Assembly: GCF_900141785.1 (NCBI RefSeq)
Contig: NZ_FQYP01000005.1
Span: 186,001 to 250,000 of the forward strand
From: Aquimarina spongiae
Lineage (GTDB): Bacteria; Bacteroidota; Bacteroidia; Flavobacteriales; Flavobacteriaceae
Direction: 5' to 3'
Length of the DNA stretch: 64,000 bases
The notes beneath the pieces are model-generated. The model worked only from the letters and a program-made list of their open reading frames with translations. It made no database searches and had not been told where the DNA came from. Both the position numbers and the translations under genes were made by a program. Of this stretch, positions 53,150 through 62,342 are shown in pieces (within the stretch, counting starts at the first letter, position 1; the number at the start of each line of letters is the position of its first letter).

Positions 53150-55826
53150 TTATCTATTGATATCTATCATTATTGTCTATTTGACCTTTTTGTTTTTGGT
53201 AGCCTTTTGGGCCGAAAAAAATTCAAAAAGCAAATGGGTGAATAACCCATATATCTATGTATTGTCGTTGGCTGTATACTGTTCGGCCTGGACTTATTAT
53301 GGAAGTGTTGGGATTGCCTCCCAATCAGGGATAAGTTTTCTTACTATCTATTTGGGGCCAGTAATCTCGATTCCTCTGTGGATATTGGTAATGCGAAGAA
53401 TTATCCGAATATCCAAACAGCATAAAGTATCGAGTATTGCAGACTTTATATCATTGCGATATGGTAACAATCGTTTTTTGGGAGCTTTGGTTACCATTAT
53501 CTGTGTGTTTGCCATTGTACCTTATATTTCTCTGCAGCTAAAAGCAATTTCGGAGACTTTTGAGATCATTACAGATGAAACAAGTTATAACTCTACATTG
53601 ATTGTAGATGACTCTACATTTTATATAGCGGTGTTACTTGCGGTTTTTGTTGCTTTTTTTGGAACACAAGCTGCAGATGCCTCTCAACATCGTAAAGGAA
53701 TAATGACCACAGTAGCTGTAGAATCCATTCTAAAACTGGCCTTTTTCCTGGTGATAGGAATATATGTTACTTTTTTTATGTTTGATGGAACAGGTGACAT
53801 ATACCAACAGGCTGCTATGCTTGAAAATTTCAAAAAAATAACCTCCTTCAATGGGTTAGAATCTGGTTTTAATTGGATGTTTACCATCATGCTTTCCTTT
53901 TTTGCCATATTTCTTTTACCTCGACAGTTTCATGTTGCAGTCGTAGAAAATGATCGGGAACGCTATTTGAAAAAAGCCATTTGGATGTTCCCATTATACC
54001 TTCTGTTGTTCAATATCTTTGTGATATTTATTGCTTGGGCAGGGAATCTGAAGGTTTTAGGAGATGTAAATCACGATTATTACACCTTATTGCTTCCGTT
54101 GCAAGAAGGAAATATTTTTCTTGCTTTATTGGTTTTTCTTGGGGGATTTTCGGCTGTAATCTCAATGGTCGTAGTTTCTACCTTAGCACTTTCCACAATG
54201 GTAAGTAATAACTTGATTATTCCGTACGGATTTCTGGATAAGTTTATCAAAGGGAATCCTGAAAAAAATGCTAAGTATATCAAAAACATAAGGCGCATTT
54301 CCATTTTTACGTTAATTATTGCGGCCTATTTTTTCTACATCAACTTTTCTTATGAGTTATCCCTGTTTTCTATTGGTTTAATTTCATTTGCAGTTATTGC
54401 CCAATTGGCACCTTCTTTTTTCATAGGCCTTTTCTGGAATAGAGGATCTGCCAAAGCAGTAAAAGTAGGAATGATTGTTGGAGTTTCGGTAGTGATTTAT
54501 ACCTTGATTTTACCACTTATAGTTAATGTGCTTACCGGTAATAATTTGTTTGTAGAAAAAGGATTATTCGGGATAGCATTATTAAAACCATATGCACTGT
54601 TTGGATTGGATTTTTTGGGACCAGAAGCACATTCGTTCTTCTGGAGTATGTTTTTTAATACGCTAAGCTTTTTGATCATTTCTTTACTTTCTAAAGGGAA
54701 TTACCGAGAACGTAATTATGCCGAAATGTTTGTGAATAGTAGTAATTATGCAAATCTGCAGGATGGAGCATTTGTATGGAAAGGAGAAGCCTTTATTTCT
54801 GATATTAGAGAAGTATTGAATCGTTTCCTGGGAGAAAAAAGAACAGAAAAAGCACTGAATACTTTTTATTTGAAATACGGAATTTCTAAGGAGGAACAAA
54901 TGGCCGATGCCAGGTTAATTAAGTTTTCTGAAAAATTACTTACAGGGAGTATAGGTACGGCTTCTGCTAGAATACTGATCAGTAGTGTAGCAAAAGAGGA
55001 ACCAGTAAGTCTTCTCGAAGTTTTGAAGATATTAGAAGAATCGAAAGAGACTATAGCGGTCAATAAAGCCTTACAAGAAAAATCCCAAGAGCTTACTCAG
55101 CTAACAGAGAAACTGAAAACTGCAAATACAGAATTACTAGAGCAAGATCGATTAAAAGATGAATTTTTGGATACCATTGCGCATGAACTTAAAACACCTG
55201 TGACCTCTATACGAGCCGCTTCAGAAGTGCTAACAGACGAAGACGATATGCCAGAGGATTTAAAAAGAAAGTTCTTAGAGAATATAGTAATGGATTCTAA
55301 TCGATTAACACGATTGATTCATAATATTCTGGATCTGGAAAAGCTTTCCATGGGTCAGGAACATTTGGAAATGGAGCATAGAGAAATAGGCCAAACTATT
55401 GATAAAGCAATTCATGGTGTAGAACAAATAGCCAAAAATAAAGGAGTTGAGCTGGTTCATGAAAATGATTATGAAATAAAGGCGAATTATGACGAAGATC
55501 GAATCATCCAGGTGCTCACCAATCTATTATCAAATGCACTGAAGTTTTCTAGTGAAAACACCGGAAAAATCAAAGTACAGGTTCGACAAAAAAGGCAAAT
55601 GGTAGAAATTCTTGTAGAGGATAACGGAAAAGGTATCCCAAAAGAGGAAATGAGCTATATTTTTGATAAATTTTACCAGTCAAAAAACCAGAACACCAAA
55701 AAACCAATAGGTAGTGGATTAGGTTTGGCGATTAGTAAAAAAATTGTAGAAAGTCATAATGGGAAGATCTGGGTGGATAAAAAATATAAAGAAGGAGCTC
55801 GTTTTCTGTTTACTATCCCCAAATAG
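53142..55826 (+). CDS. sodium:solute symporter-histidine kinase fusion (CrbS-like acetate sensor)
   Basis: The 894-residue protein has an N-terminal SSS domain of about 13 helices (residues 1-515; YGSVGIASQSGISFLTIYLGP, SIADFISLRYGNNR, FLPRQFHVAVVENDRERYL). A linker and coiled coil follow (about 580-670). The HisKA domain has IAHELKTPVTSIRAASEVL (phospho-acceptor His681), and the HATPase domain has NLLSNALKFS, VEDNGKGIP, DKFYQSK and GSGLGLAISKKIVESH. The same build is seen in CrbS and CbrA, which control acs and carbon use in proteobacteria. The downstream acs and upstream acetate symporter support acetate sensing. Its partner follows at 55854. Confidence 0.9.
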   Translation: MNNYLLISIIIVYLTFLFLVAFWAEKNSKSKWVNNPYIYVLSLAVYCSAWTYYGSVGIASQSGISFLTIYLGPVISIPLWILVMRRIIRISKQHKVSSIADFISLRYGNNRFLGALVTIICVFAIVPYISLQLKAISETFEIITDETSYNSTLIVDDSTFYIAVLLAVFVAFFGTQAADASQHRKGIMTTVAVESILKLAFFLVIGIYVTFFMFDGTGDIYQQAAMLENFKKITSFNGLESGFNWMFTIMLSFFAIFLLPRQFHVAVVENDRERYLKKAIWMFPLYLLLFNIFVIFIAWAGNLKVLGDVNHDYYTLLLPLQEGNIFLALLVFLGGFSAVISMVVVSTLALSTMVSNNLIIPYGFLDKFIKGNPEKNAKYIKNIRRISIFTLIIAAYFFYINFSYELSLFSIGLISFAVIAQLAPSFFIGLFWNRGSAKAVKVGMIVGVSVVIYTLILPLIVNVLTGNNLFVEKGLFGIALLKPYALFGLDFLGPEAHSFFWSMFFNTLSFLIISLLSKGNYRERNYAEMFVNSSNYANLQDGAFVWKGEAFISDIREVLNRFLGEKRTEKALNTFYLKYGISKEEQMADARLIKFSEKLLTGSIGTASARILISSVAKEEPVSLLEVLKILEESKETIAVNKALQEKSQELTQLTEKLKTANTELLEQDRLKDEFLDTIAHELKTPVTSIRAASEVLTDEDDMPEDLKRKFLENIVMDSNRLTRLIHNILDLEKLSMGQEHLEMEHREIGQTIDKAIHGVEQIAKNKGVELVHENDYEIKANYDEDRIIQVLTNLLSNALKFSSENTGKIKVQVRQKRQMVEILVEDNGKGIPKEEMSYIFDKFYQSKNQNTKKPIGSGLGLAISKKIVESHNGKIWVDKKYKEGARFLFTIPK

Positions 55827-55853
55827 ATAACCTTGAGTCAATGCTAAAAACGT

Positions 55854-56216
55854 ATGAAGAAAATATTAATTGTAGATGATGAACCTAATATTGTAATGTC
55901 GTTAGAATATGCCTTCAAAAAGAAAAATTTTGAAGTATATATCGCTAGAGATGGTAGCGAAGCATTGCAGATAGCAAAAGAAAAGACTCCTGATCTAGTG
56001 CTCTTAGATATTATGATGCCTAATGTTGATGGATACGAAACACTGAAAGAAATAAAAAATGATAAAAACCTAGAGCATACTAAAGTAGTATTTCTTTCGG
56101 CCAAAAATAAAGCCACAGACATCGAAAAAGGATTGAAGCTAGGAGCAGATAAATATTTAACTAAACCTTTTTCGGTAAAAAAACTGGTGGCAGAAATTAA
56201 TGAATTATTGAATTAA
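55854..56216 (+). CDS. single-domain response regulator (receiver only)
   Basis: The 120-residue CheY-like receiver has Asp8-Asp9, phospho-acceptor Asp52 in LLDIMMPNVDG, the Thr/Ser switch in FLSAKNK and the Lys in KYLTKPFS. The frame ends at residue 120 with a stop and there is no DNA-binding domain. It lies 27 bases after the symporter-kinase. In proteobacterial CrbSR the regulator carries a LuxR domain, so here the output must act through protein contact or a second regulator. Confidence 0.88.
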   Translation: MKKILIVDDEPNIVMSLEYAFKKKNFEVYIARDGSEALQIAKEKTPDLVLLDIMMPNVDGYETLKEIKNDKNLEHTKVVFLSAKNKATDIEKGLKLGADKYLTKPFSVKKLVAEINELLN

Positions 56217-56267
56217 CTTTTGATGTTGTGCGCAAACAACGATAGTATAATTTATAAATAGATAACC

Positions 56268-56492
56268 ATGAAATTATCTTTAAAACCTTTAGCATCAGAT
56301 ATCTTTATTGGGGTATATGTTATCGCCTCTTTATATCTGAGGTTTTTGTTTGAGACACAAATTCAGATAAGTGCTATAAATTCTATAGTCATTGGATTGT
56401 GTTTCGTTGTGATCCTTTGGGTTTTGATAAAATTGAAATTCCTTAATCCAAATTGGTTTGGGCTTTTTAAACCAAAAAAACAAAATAAATAA
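56268..56492 (+). CDS. small membrane protein between response regulator and acs
   Basis: The 74-residue protein has two hydrophobic segments (IFIGVYVIASLYLRFLF and INSIVIGLCFVVILWVLIKL) and a Lys-rich, Phe/Pro-containing tail (NPNWFGLFKPKKQNK). No family recognised. Spacing (51 bases before, 20 after) is compatible with co-transcription with the regulator and acs. Confidence 0.6.
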   Translation: MKLSLKPLASDIFIGVYVIASLYLRFLFETQIQISAINSIVIGLCFVVILWVLIKLKFLNPNWFGLFKPKKQNK

Positions 56493-56512
56493 GAATATAA
56501 AATAGACCAACA

Positions 56513-58420
56513 ATGAGTAATTATCACATAAAACATCTTGAAGAATATTATCAAGTATACCGAAAATCGGTGAGAGACCCAGAAACCTTTTGGGCAGAAG
56601 TGGCAGAAGAACACTTTATGTGGAGAGAGAAATGGAAAAATGTATTGAGCTGGGATTTTACAAAGCCAGAGGTTACCTGGTTTGAAGGAGCAAAACTAAA
56701 TATTACAGAGAATTGTATTGATAGACACCTTCGTCATCGCGGACATAAAACAGCTATTCTTTTTGAACCTAATGACCCGAATGAAGATGCGCAACACATA
56801 ACATATAAACAATTACATGAACGAGTATGTAAGTTTGCAAATGTGTTGAAGAAAAAAGGAATTCAAAAAGGAGATCGTGTTTGTATCTATCTCCCTATGA
56901 TCCCTGAGTTGGCTATTTCAGTTTTGGCTTGTGCGCGAATAGGGGCGGTACATTCGGTGGTATTTGCAGGTTTTTCTGCAACAGCGCTATCTACCAGGAT
57001 TAATGATTGTGATGCAAAAATGGTGATTACTTCTGATGGGTCGTTCCGTGGGGCCAAAACGATAGACCTTAAAGGAATTGTAGATGATGCATTAGACAAT
57101 TGTCCTGGAGTAGAAACTGTTTTGGTAGCCAAACGTATCGATTCTGATATTGAAATGAAAGCAGATCGTGATTATTGGTTACAACCCTTGTTAGAAGAAG
57201 CAAATAAAGAATGTGTTCCTGAAGTTATGGATGCCGAAGACCCTCTTTTTATTTTATATACTTCGGGATCGACTGGGATGCCAAAAGGAATGCTACACAC
57301 CACTGCAGGATATATGGTGTATACTGCGTATACTTTTAAAAATGTATTTCAATATAAAGAAGATGATATTTATTGGTGTACTGCTGATATAGGATGGATC
57401 ACAGGTCATTCTTATATTGTATATGGTCCCTTAGCAAATGGAGCAACTACAGTTATGTTTGAAGGGGTACCTTCGTATCCGGACTTTGGCAGATTTTGGG
57501 ATATTGTACAAAAACATAAAATAACGCAGTTTTATACTGCGCCTACTGCCATACGTGCTTTAGCAAAAGAAAACCTGGATTATGTTACCCAGAGAGATCT
57601 ATCTAGCATTAAAGTTTTGGGAACAGTGGGGGAACCTATTAATGAAGAAGCCTGGCATTGGTATAACGATCATGTAGGGCAGAAGAAGAGTCCGATTGTA
57701 GATACTTGGTGGCAGACAGAAACAGGAGGTATTATGATTTCCCCAATTCCATTTTCGACACCTACCAAACCCACTTATGCGACCTTACCATTACCGGGTA
57801 TACAACCTACATTGATGGATGAGAATAGTCAGGAAATTAAAGGGAATCAGGTAGATGGTCGATTGTGTATTAAATTTCCTTGGCCATCTATGGCCAGAAC
57901 GATTTGGGGTAATCATCAACGATATAAAGAAACTTATTTTTCTGCTTTCGAAAACAAATACTTTACAGGGGATGGGGCGTTTAGAGATGAGGTTGGATAC
58001 TATCGAATTACAGGAAGGGTAGATGATGTTATTATTGTTTCTGGACACAATTTGGGTACTGCGCCTATCGAAGATGCTATCAATGAACACCCGGCCGTAG
58101 CAGAATCTGCAATTGTAGGGTTTCCGCATGATATAAAAGGAAATGCACTATACGGATATATCATTTTGAAAGAAACAGGAGAAACCAGAGATCGAAATAA
58201 CCTGAGTAAAGAAGTAAATCAACAAATCACGGAACGTATAGGGCCAATAGCCAAACTGGATAAAATACAGTTCGTTCCTGGATTGCCAAAGACAAGAAGT
58301 GGTAAAATTATGAGGCGTATTTTACGTAAAATAGCGTCAAAAGACACTAGTAATCTTGGCGACACAAGTACATTGTTAAATCCTGAAGTTGTTGAAGAAA
58401 TCATGGAAAAAGCGCTATAG
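56513..58420 (+). CDS. acs: acetyl-CoA synthetase Acs
   Basis: Acs activates acetate with ATP and CoA to acetyl-CoA. At 635 residues it is of standard length. The adenylation motifs are LYTSGSTGMPKGMLHTT (near residues 248-264), DTWWQTETGGIMISP (near 399-413), GRVDDVIIVSGHNLGTAPIE, and the C-terminal PKTRSGKIMRRILRKIA with the catalytic lysine that is acetylated in regulated enzymes. The upstream acetate symporter, sensor kinase and receiver suggest controlled acetate scavenging. Confidence 0.97.
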   Translation: MSNYHIKHLEEYYQVYRKSVRDPETFWAEVAEEHFMWREKWKNVLSWDFTKPEVTWFEGAKLNITENCIDRHLRHRGHKTAILFEPNDPNEDAQHITYKQLHERVCKFANVLKKKGIQKGDRVCIYLPMIPELAISVLACARIGAVHSVVFAGFSATALSTRINDCDAKMVITSDGSFRGAKTIDLKGIVDDALDNCPGVETVLVAKRIDSDIEMKADRDYWLQPLLEEANKECVPEVMDAEDPLFILYTSGSTGMPKGMLHTTAGYMVYTAYTFKNVFQYKEDDIYWCTADIGWITGHSYIVYGPLANGATTVMFEGVPSYPDFGRFWDIVQKHKITQFYTAPTAIRALAKENLDYVTQRDLSSIKVLGTVGEPINEEAWHWYNDHVGQKKSPIVDTWWQTETGGIMISPIPFSTPTKPTYATLPLPGIQPTLMDENSQEIKGNQVDGRLCIKFPWPSMARTIWGNHQRYKETYFSAFENKYFTGDGAFRDEVGYYRITGRVDDVIIVSGHNLGTAPIEDAINEHPAVAESAIVGFPHDIKGNALYGYIILKETGETRDRNNLSKEVNQQITERIGPIAKLDKIQFVPGLPKTRSGKIMRRILRKIASKDTSNLGDTSTLLNPEVVEEIMEKAL

Positions 58421-58467
58421 ATTATTGTTGCTTTTGTGTAGAACCCTTTTGTTTTAAAAAAATCGTT

Positions 58468-58987
58468 TTGAAAGATGAATTTGTTACGTTAAGACCTTTG
58501 CTGTCTTCTGATGTTGCATGTTTGACCGCATTGGCGAACAATAAAAAAGTATGGGATAACCTTCGGGATTATTTCCCATCTCCTTATATAAAAAAAGATG
58601 CAATAGAATTCGTAGATATGGTGTCTAAGAAGGAACCAACAGGGAGGTTTTGGAATCATTTATAATGAGGAATTATGTGGAGTGATTAGCTTAATCTTTC
58701 AAGATGATGTGTACACGAATTCTGCTGAAATTGGTTATTGGATAGGAGAACCATTTTGGGGAAAGGGTATTGCAACCAAGGCTATTGCCTTAATCACTAA
58801 GTATGGGTTTGAAAACTTGGGTTTAAGACGAATATTTGCTGGGGTTTTTGAATTCAATGTAATTTCCATGAAGGTTTTGGAGAAGAACGGATATCAAAAA
58901 GAGGGAATCTTCAAAAAATCGGTGATTAAAAATGACCGTATTTGGGATGAACATCGGTATTACAGAGTACACCCAGATATAGCTTAA
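58468..58987 (+). pseudogene. GNAT (RimJ/RimL-type) acetyltransferase gene broken by a frameshift
   Basis: Two consecutive frames together encode one protein. 58468-58665 (TTG start) gives the N-terminal part LRPLLSSDVACLTALANN, up to KKEPTG. From about 58648, one frame over, GFGIIYNEELCGVISLIFQD continues into IGYWIGEPFWGKGIATKA (CoA-binding loop) and LEKNGYQKEGIFKK to the stop at 58985-58987. The shift lies between about 58625 and 58650, in the AAGAAGGAACC...GGGAGG stretch. A true mutation or an assembly error would look the same. If intact it would be a 172-residue N-acetyltransferase. Confidence 0.75.
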
Positions 58988-59009
58988 AAAACAGATAGTA
59001 ATCATTAAT

Positions 59010-59043
59010 AAACCTATATCGCTCTCCCAAGCGATATAGGTTT
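59010..59043. terminator. bidirectional terminator between the GNAT remnant and the 59087 gene
   Basis: A 14-bp perfect stem (59010-59023 with 59030-59043, loop CTCCCA). T-rich sequence lies on the plus-strand side and A-rich sequence on the other, consistent with use by both convergent genes. Confidence 0.7.
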
Positions 59044-59086
59044 GTAGTTTTAGGGTAATTAAAATACTGTTGTATTTTGATTACTG

Positions 59087-59470
59087 TTAGGAAACTAAAG
59101 CGTTCTCTGAGGCTTGCCCTGTATTTGATTTGATGTAATCATCTACCTGATCATGAGGTACTTCTTTTACATCTACAACAAAATTACCGTTTGAGGCAGA
59201 AATCACAACTTTGGATTGATATTCTCCTTCAAAAGAGTGTTTTACCTTATATGGAGTTGTGCCTTTTCCCAGTGGCCCAGTCCAACCCATAACATCAATT
59301 TTTAAACCACCAACAAAGTGCGAATCACGTACTAGGCTAAATCCGGTGGAATAATTGGGTGCGTCTCCTTCAACAGATACGATAAATATACCTGGAGTTC
59401 TTAACCCTGTCCACAAATAGGTGACACTACACTTTTCTGGTGTTACTGGTTCTTTTCCGTAAAATCCCAT
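59087..59470 (-). CDS. hypothetical protein of about 127 residues
   Basis: A beta-rich soluble protein without signal peptide, starting GFYGKEPVTPEKCSVTYLWTG. Two SVEGDAP-like and KVVISASNG turns are visible, with a Trp-Thr-Gly motif (DVMGWTGPLGKGTTPYK) in the middle. I do not recognise the family. The ATG at 59470 is preferred over 59479 because the shorter protein begins with a clean strand; both are in frame. A -7 element (CAAAATTA read on the plus strand, 59543-59550) lies about 73 bases upstream. Confidence 0.6.
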   Translation of the reverse strand: MGFYGKEPVTPEKCSVTYLWTGLRTPGIFIVSVEGDAPNYSTGFSLVRDSHFVGGLKIDVMGWTGPLGKGTTPYKVKHSFEGEYQSKVVISASNGNFVVDVKEVPHDQVDDYIKSNTGQASENALVS

Positions 59471-59542
59471 AATATTCAAGTTTTGATTCCTACTCTATTA
59501 AGATAGGCTTTTCAGATACCGCCTTTAATGAATTGTATACTT

Positions 59543-59612
59543 CAAAATTAGGAGGATCGTAGTTCTAATAGAAGAGTAGAATTACCATTTTTTGGTAAAT
59601 CAGTAGAATTAC
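59543..59612. promoter_or_regulatory. promoter-like box and repeats upstream of the 59087 gene
   Basis: TAATTTTG on the minus strand (59550-59543) fits the -7 consensus. Two copies of AGTAGAATTAC (59575-59585, 59602-59612) flank a TTACCA/TGGTAA inverted repeat. The remainder of the 59471-60155 gap up to 59950 is AT-rich with no coding signal. Confidence 0.35.
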
Positions 59613-59952
59613 TGATGTCTCCAAATAGTCCCAAAAACCAAATTAATTGTATAAGTACTTTGTGGTAAAGGTTAAACAAAATGTTAAGTTGAATCTTACA
59701 AGATCGTAAGAATTGAATACATAATGTATGATTAAGCAGGTTGTAGGAATTTTTTTGACTTGTTTTAAATGAAAAATAAGAGTAATAGCACTGATTTTAT
59801 GGTTCATACATTAACATTTGGTCGCTTGAAGATGTTAATTTTGTTAAAATAAAGTTAATTAACAGTGAAAATACGTTAATCGGTTGCTTAGGTTTTTCAT
59901 GATTGTTTCCATGCATTTTAACAGTATGTTTTTTTTTGTTTAACTCTTTGAA

Positions 59953-60013
59953 ATTCAGTAATGCAACATTATTGCATTACTGAATATTGAGTGAGGTTTT
60001 CTCAGACTGAGAA
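59953..60013 (+). promoter_or_regulatory. two palindromes upstream of the subtilase gene
   Basis: ATTCAGTAATGCAA (59953-59966) and TTGCATTACTGAAT (59972-59985) form a 14-bp perfect inverted repeat around CATTA. TTCTCAG-A-CTGAGAA (59999-60013) is a second 15-base palindrome, 13 bases further on. Both lie 143-200 bases upstream of the protease start and could be operators or RNA hairpins. Confidence 0.45.
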
Positions 60014-60155
60014 GGAGATAAACCAAATTTAACCTTTATTCAACTACGTTTTTGCCGTATTCACGTGTAAGAATTAATCTCTACTTTTAATCCGCTAATT
60101 ATGAGATCTCAACTATTTCAACTTTAATTAATTATTTAACACAAATCAAAAATTA

Positions 60156-61376
60156 ATGAAAACTCAACTTAGAATTTTAGGTGTACTTACAGCTTTTTCT
60201 TTTCTTTTTTACAGTTGTGAAAAGGATGCTGAAGTTACAGATTTAGAAACAGGAATTGAAACCGACTCTTTCGAAAATATAGGCGCAGATCAAGCGGTGC
60301 CTGGACAATATATCGTAGTCTATAAAGGAGATCAATCCTTTAATGGGGAAAAAGCTCAAATACAAGCAAAATCCCAACAAACATTATTAAAATACTCAAT
60401 TTCGGAAGATAATTTGAAACAAGTATATAGCTCAGCTATTCAGGGTTTTGCAGTATCTAATCTTTCTGCAAAAGAAGCAGAACTGCTTAGCAATGATCCT
60501 GCTGTAGCATTTGTAGAACCAGATTATATCCACAAATTGGATATGGATATGGGTAAACCTGTAAGCTCACTTCCTGCAACAGTAGGTGAGAAAGGTGCTA
60601 CTAAGGATGTTGGACTTCCTAACGGAGAATTTTTACCATGGGGTGTACAACTAGTAGGAAGAGCTAACGGTAGCGGTAGAACTTGCTGGATTATCGATAG
60701 TGGTATTGCTCCACATAGCGATCTAAATATTAATACTGGTAGAAGTAGAAGTTTTGTTGGTGGGTCTTGGCAAGATCAAAACGGACATGGAACTCACGTA
60801 GCAGGAACTGTTGCAGCGAGAAACAACGGTTCAGGAGTTATAGGAGTTGCCTATGGAGCAACAGTAGTTTCTGTTAGAGTATTAAATGCTCAAGGTAGTG
60901 GTGCTACATCAGGGATTCTTTCTGGTGTAGACTATGTAGCTAATAATGCTGGAAATGGAGACACTTGGAATTACAGTGTAGGTTTCCGTAATAGAGCTAC
61001 TTCTCAGGCTATCGATAATGCTTTCAGAAACCTTGAAAGTAGAGCGATTGGAGCTATGGCAGCAGGAAATAGTAATGACGACACACAGTTTTATTCGCCA
61101 CAGAGATTACGTACAAATAACTCTTGGTGTATTGGTAATATGACTCGTTCAAGAACTGCCGCAGGTAGTTCTAACTACGGGGCAAGTGTAGATCGTTGGG
61201 CTCCTGGTACGGCTGTATGGTCTACTTGGTTAAACGGTCAGTTTAATAGAATTTCTGGTACTTCTATGGCATCGCCACACGTAGCAGGAATATTATTAAT
61301 GAGAGGAAATCGTACAGGTACAAGTGGATCAGTATCAAAAAGAGGTACAAGTGCTCCGGTTGCTACCTTAAATTAG
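60156..61376 (+). CDS. S8 subtilisin-like protease with I9 propeptide, predicted lipoprotein
   Basis: The 406-residue precursor has a signal with lipobox-like FLFYSC (Cys about residue 21). An I9 inhibitor propeptide follows (roughly 48-125: VPGQYIVVYKGDQS, VAFVEPDYIHKL). The peptidase S8 domain has the catalytic triad Asp181 (IIDSGIAPHSDL), His211 (GHGTHVAGTVA) and Ser370 (GTSMASPHVAGI), with the oxyanion Asn in AAGNSND. It is closest in layout to proteinase K-type enzymes. The C-terminus is short, with no sorting domain. Likely surface-attached or secreted after cleavage; substrate unknown. Confidence 0.92.
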   Translation: MKTQLRILGVLTAFSFLFYSCEKDAEVTDLETGIETDSFENIGADQAVPGQYIVVYKGDQSFNGEKAQIQAKSQQTLLKYSISEDNLKQVYSSAIQGFAVSNLSAKEAELLSNDPAVAFVEPDYIHKLDMDMGKPVSSLPATVGEKGATKDVGLPNGEFLPWGVQLVGRANGSGRTCWIIDSGIAPHSDLNINTGRSRSFVGGSWQDQNGHGTHVAGTVAARNNGSGVIGVAYGATVVSVRVLNAQGSGATSGILSGVDYVANNAGNGDTWNYSVGFRNRATSQAIDNAFRNLESRAIGAMAAGNSNDDTQFYSPQRLRTNNSWCIGNMTRSRTAAGSSNYGASVDRWAPGTAVWSTWLNGQFNRISGTSMASPHVAGILLMRGNRTGTSGSVSKRGTSAPVATLN

Positions 61377-61409
61377 GAAAAAAAGAGATCATCTCATAGT
61401 ATTTGCAAT

Positions 61410-61437
61410 AAAGAGGTTGGAATATTCCAACCTCTTT
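61410..61437 (+). terminator. terminator of the subtilase gene
   Basis: AAGAGGTTGGAA and TTCCAACCTCTT form a perfect palindrome around TATT/AATA, followed by a run of six T. It lies about 35 bases after the stop codon. Confidence 0.85.
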
Positions 61438-61543
61438 TTTATGTTGAAAACTAATCGACATAATTCTGATGCCATGCCACAAAAAGAAGAGATTTTCTAA
61501 TGTAAATTTTGTACTTTCAGGATCACTAATTGACCTGACATAA

Positions 61544-62308
61544 ATGAAAATAATAGACCTCTCAAAACCTATTAGGTACAACAAGAATGATCCCTGGTTT
61601 ATGCGCGTAAAGATTAAGCATAAACCTCATAAAAAAGCAAAATGGCTGATTCGAATTTTTGGCCTTCCTTTCAAATTATTTCCAAAAGGATTTGTGGGGT
61701 GGGCAGATGATACCATTCAAAAAATGGGAGTGCATGCCACAACTCATATTGATGCTCCATGGCATTATTCACCCACTACTAATGGAGAGAAATCAAAAAC
61801 TATAGATGAAATTCCGCTGGATTGGTGTTATGGAGATGGACTAGTTATCGATATGAAACATAAAGAAGATTTTGATGCGATCACCGTCTCGGATATCGAA
61901 TCTTTTTTGAAAACAAACGACTTAGTTTTACAACCTAACATGATTGTTTTGATTAAAACTGGGCGTGATAAATTTAATGGCACCAAGGATTTTCATAAAG
62001 TAGGAACTGGGATGAGCGCTGAAGCTACATCCTGGCTTATTGATCAGGGTATAAAGGTAATGGGTATAGATTCTTGGGGTTGGGATCTTCCGCTTCCGTA
62101 TTTGGTTAAAAAAGCTAAAGAAACAAATGACCCAGAATTGTTTTGGGAAGCTCATTTGGTGGGGCGGGATAAGGAGTACTGTCATATGGAACAATTGGTA
62201 AATTTGGATGCGCTTCCGTATACCGGTTTTAAGATAGCCGTGTTTCCATTAAAAATTGTTGGGGCATCGGCTGCTCCGGCTAGGGTGGTTGCAATGCTCG
62301 AAGAATAA
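61544..62308 (+). CDS. cyclase/kynurenine formamidase-like metal hydrolase
   Basis: The 254-residue protein starts KIIDLSKPIRYN and carries the family metal motif in MGVHATTHIDAPWHYSP (His-x-x-x-His-x-Asp), followed by a second metal segment GDGLVIDMKH and PLKIVGASAAPARVVAM near the end. This cyclase-like fold (PF04199) hydrolyses N-formylkynurenine or other amides and lactones; the precise substrate cannot be inferred. A longer insert before the motif (WLIRIFGLPFKLFPKGFVG) is unlike the short formamidases. The gene is followed by a small DUF1648 gene after 34 bases. Confidence 0.82.
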   Translation: MKIIDLSKPIRYNKNDPWFMRVKIKHKPHKKAKWLIRIFGLPFKLFPKGFVGWADDTIQKMGVHATTHIDAPWHYSPTTNGEKSKTIDEIPLDWCYGDGLVIDMKHKEDFDAITVSDIESFLKTNDLVLQPNMIVLIKTGRDKFNGTKDFHKVGTGMSAEATSWLIDQGIKVMGIDSWGWDLPLPYLVKKAKETNDPELFWEAHLVGRDKEYCHMEQLVNLDALPYTGFKIAVFPLKIVGASAAPARVVAMLEE

Positions 62309-62342
62309 TTGTGTTAGGGATTATCAAAAACATGTACAATAT

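Noticed and set aside
62256..62342. N-terminal extension of the DUF1648 protein
   Set aside because: The 29 extra codons overlap the end of the cyclase gene and encode Cys/Arg-rich sequence unlike the family.
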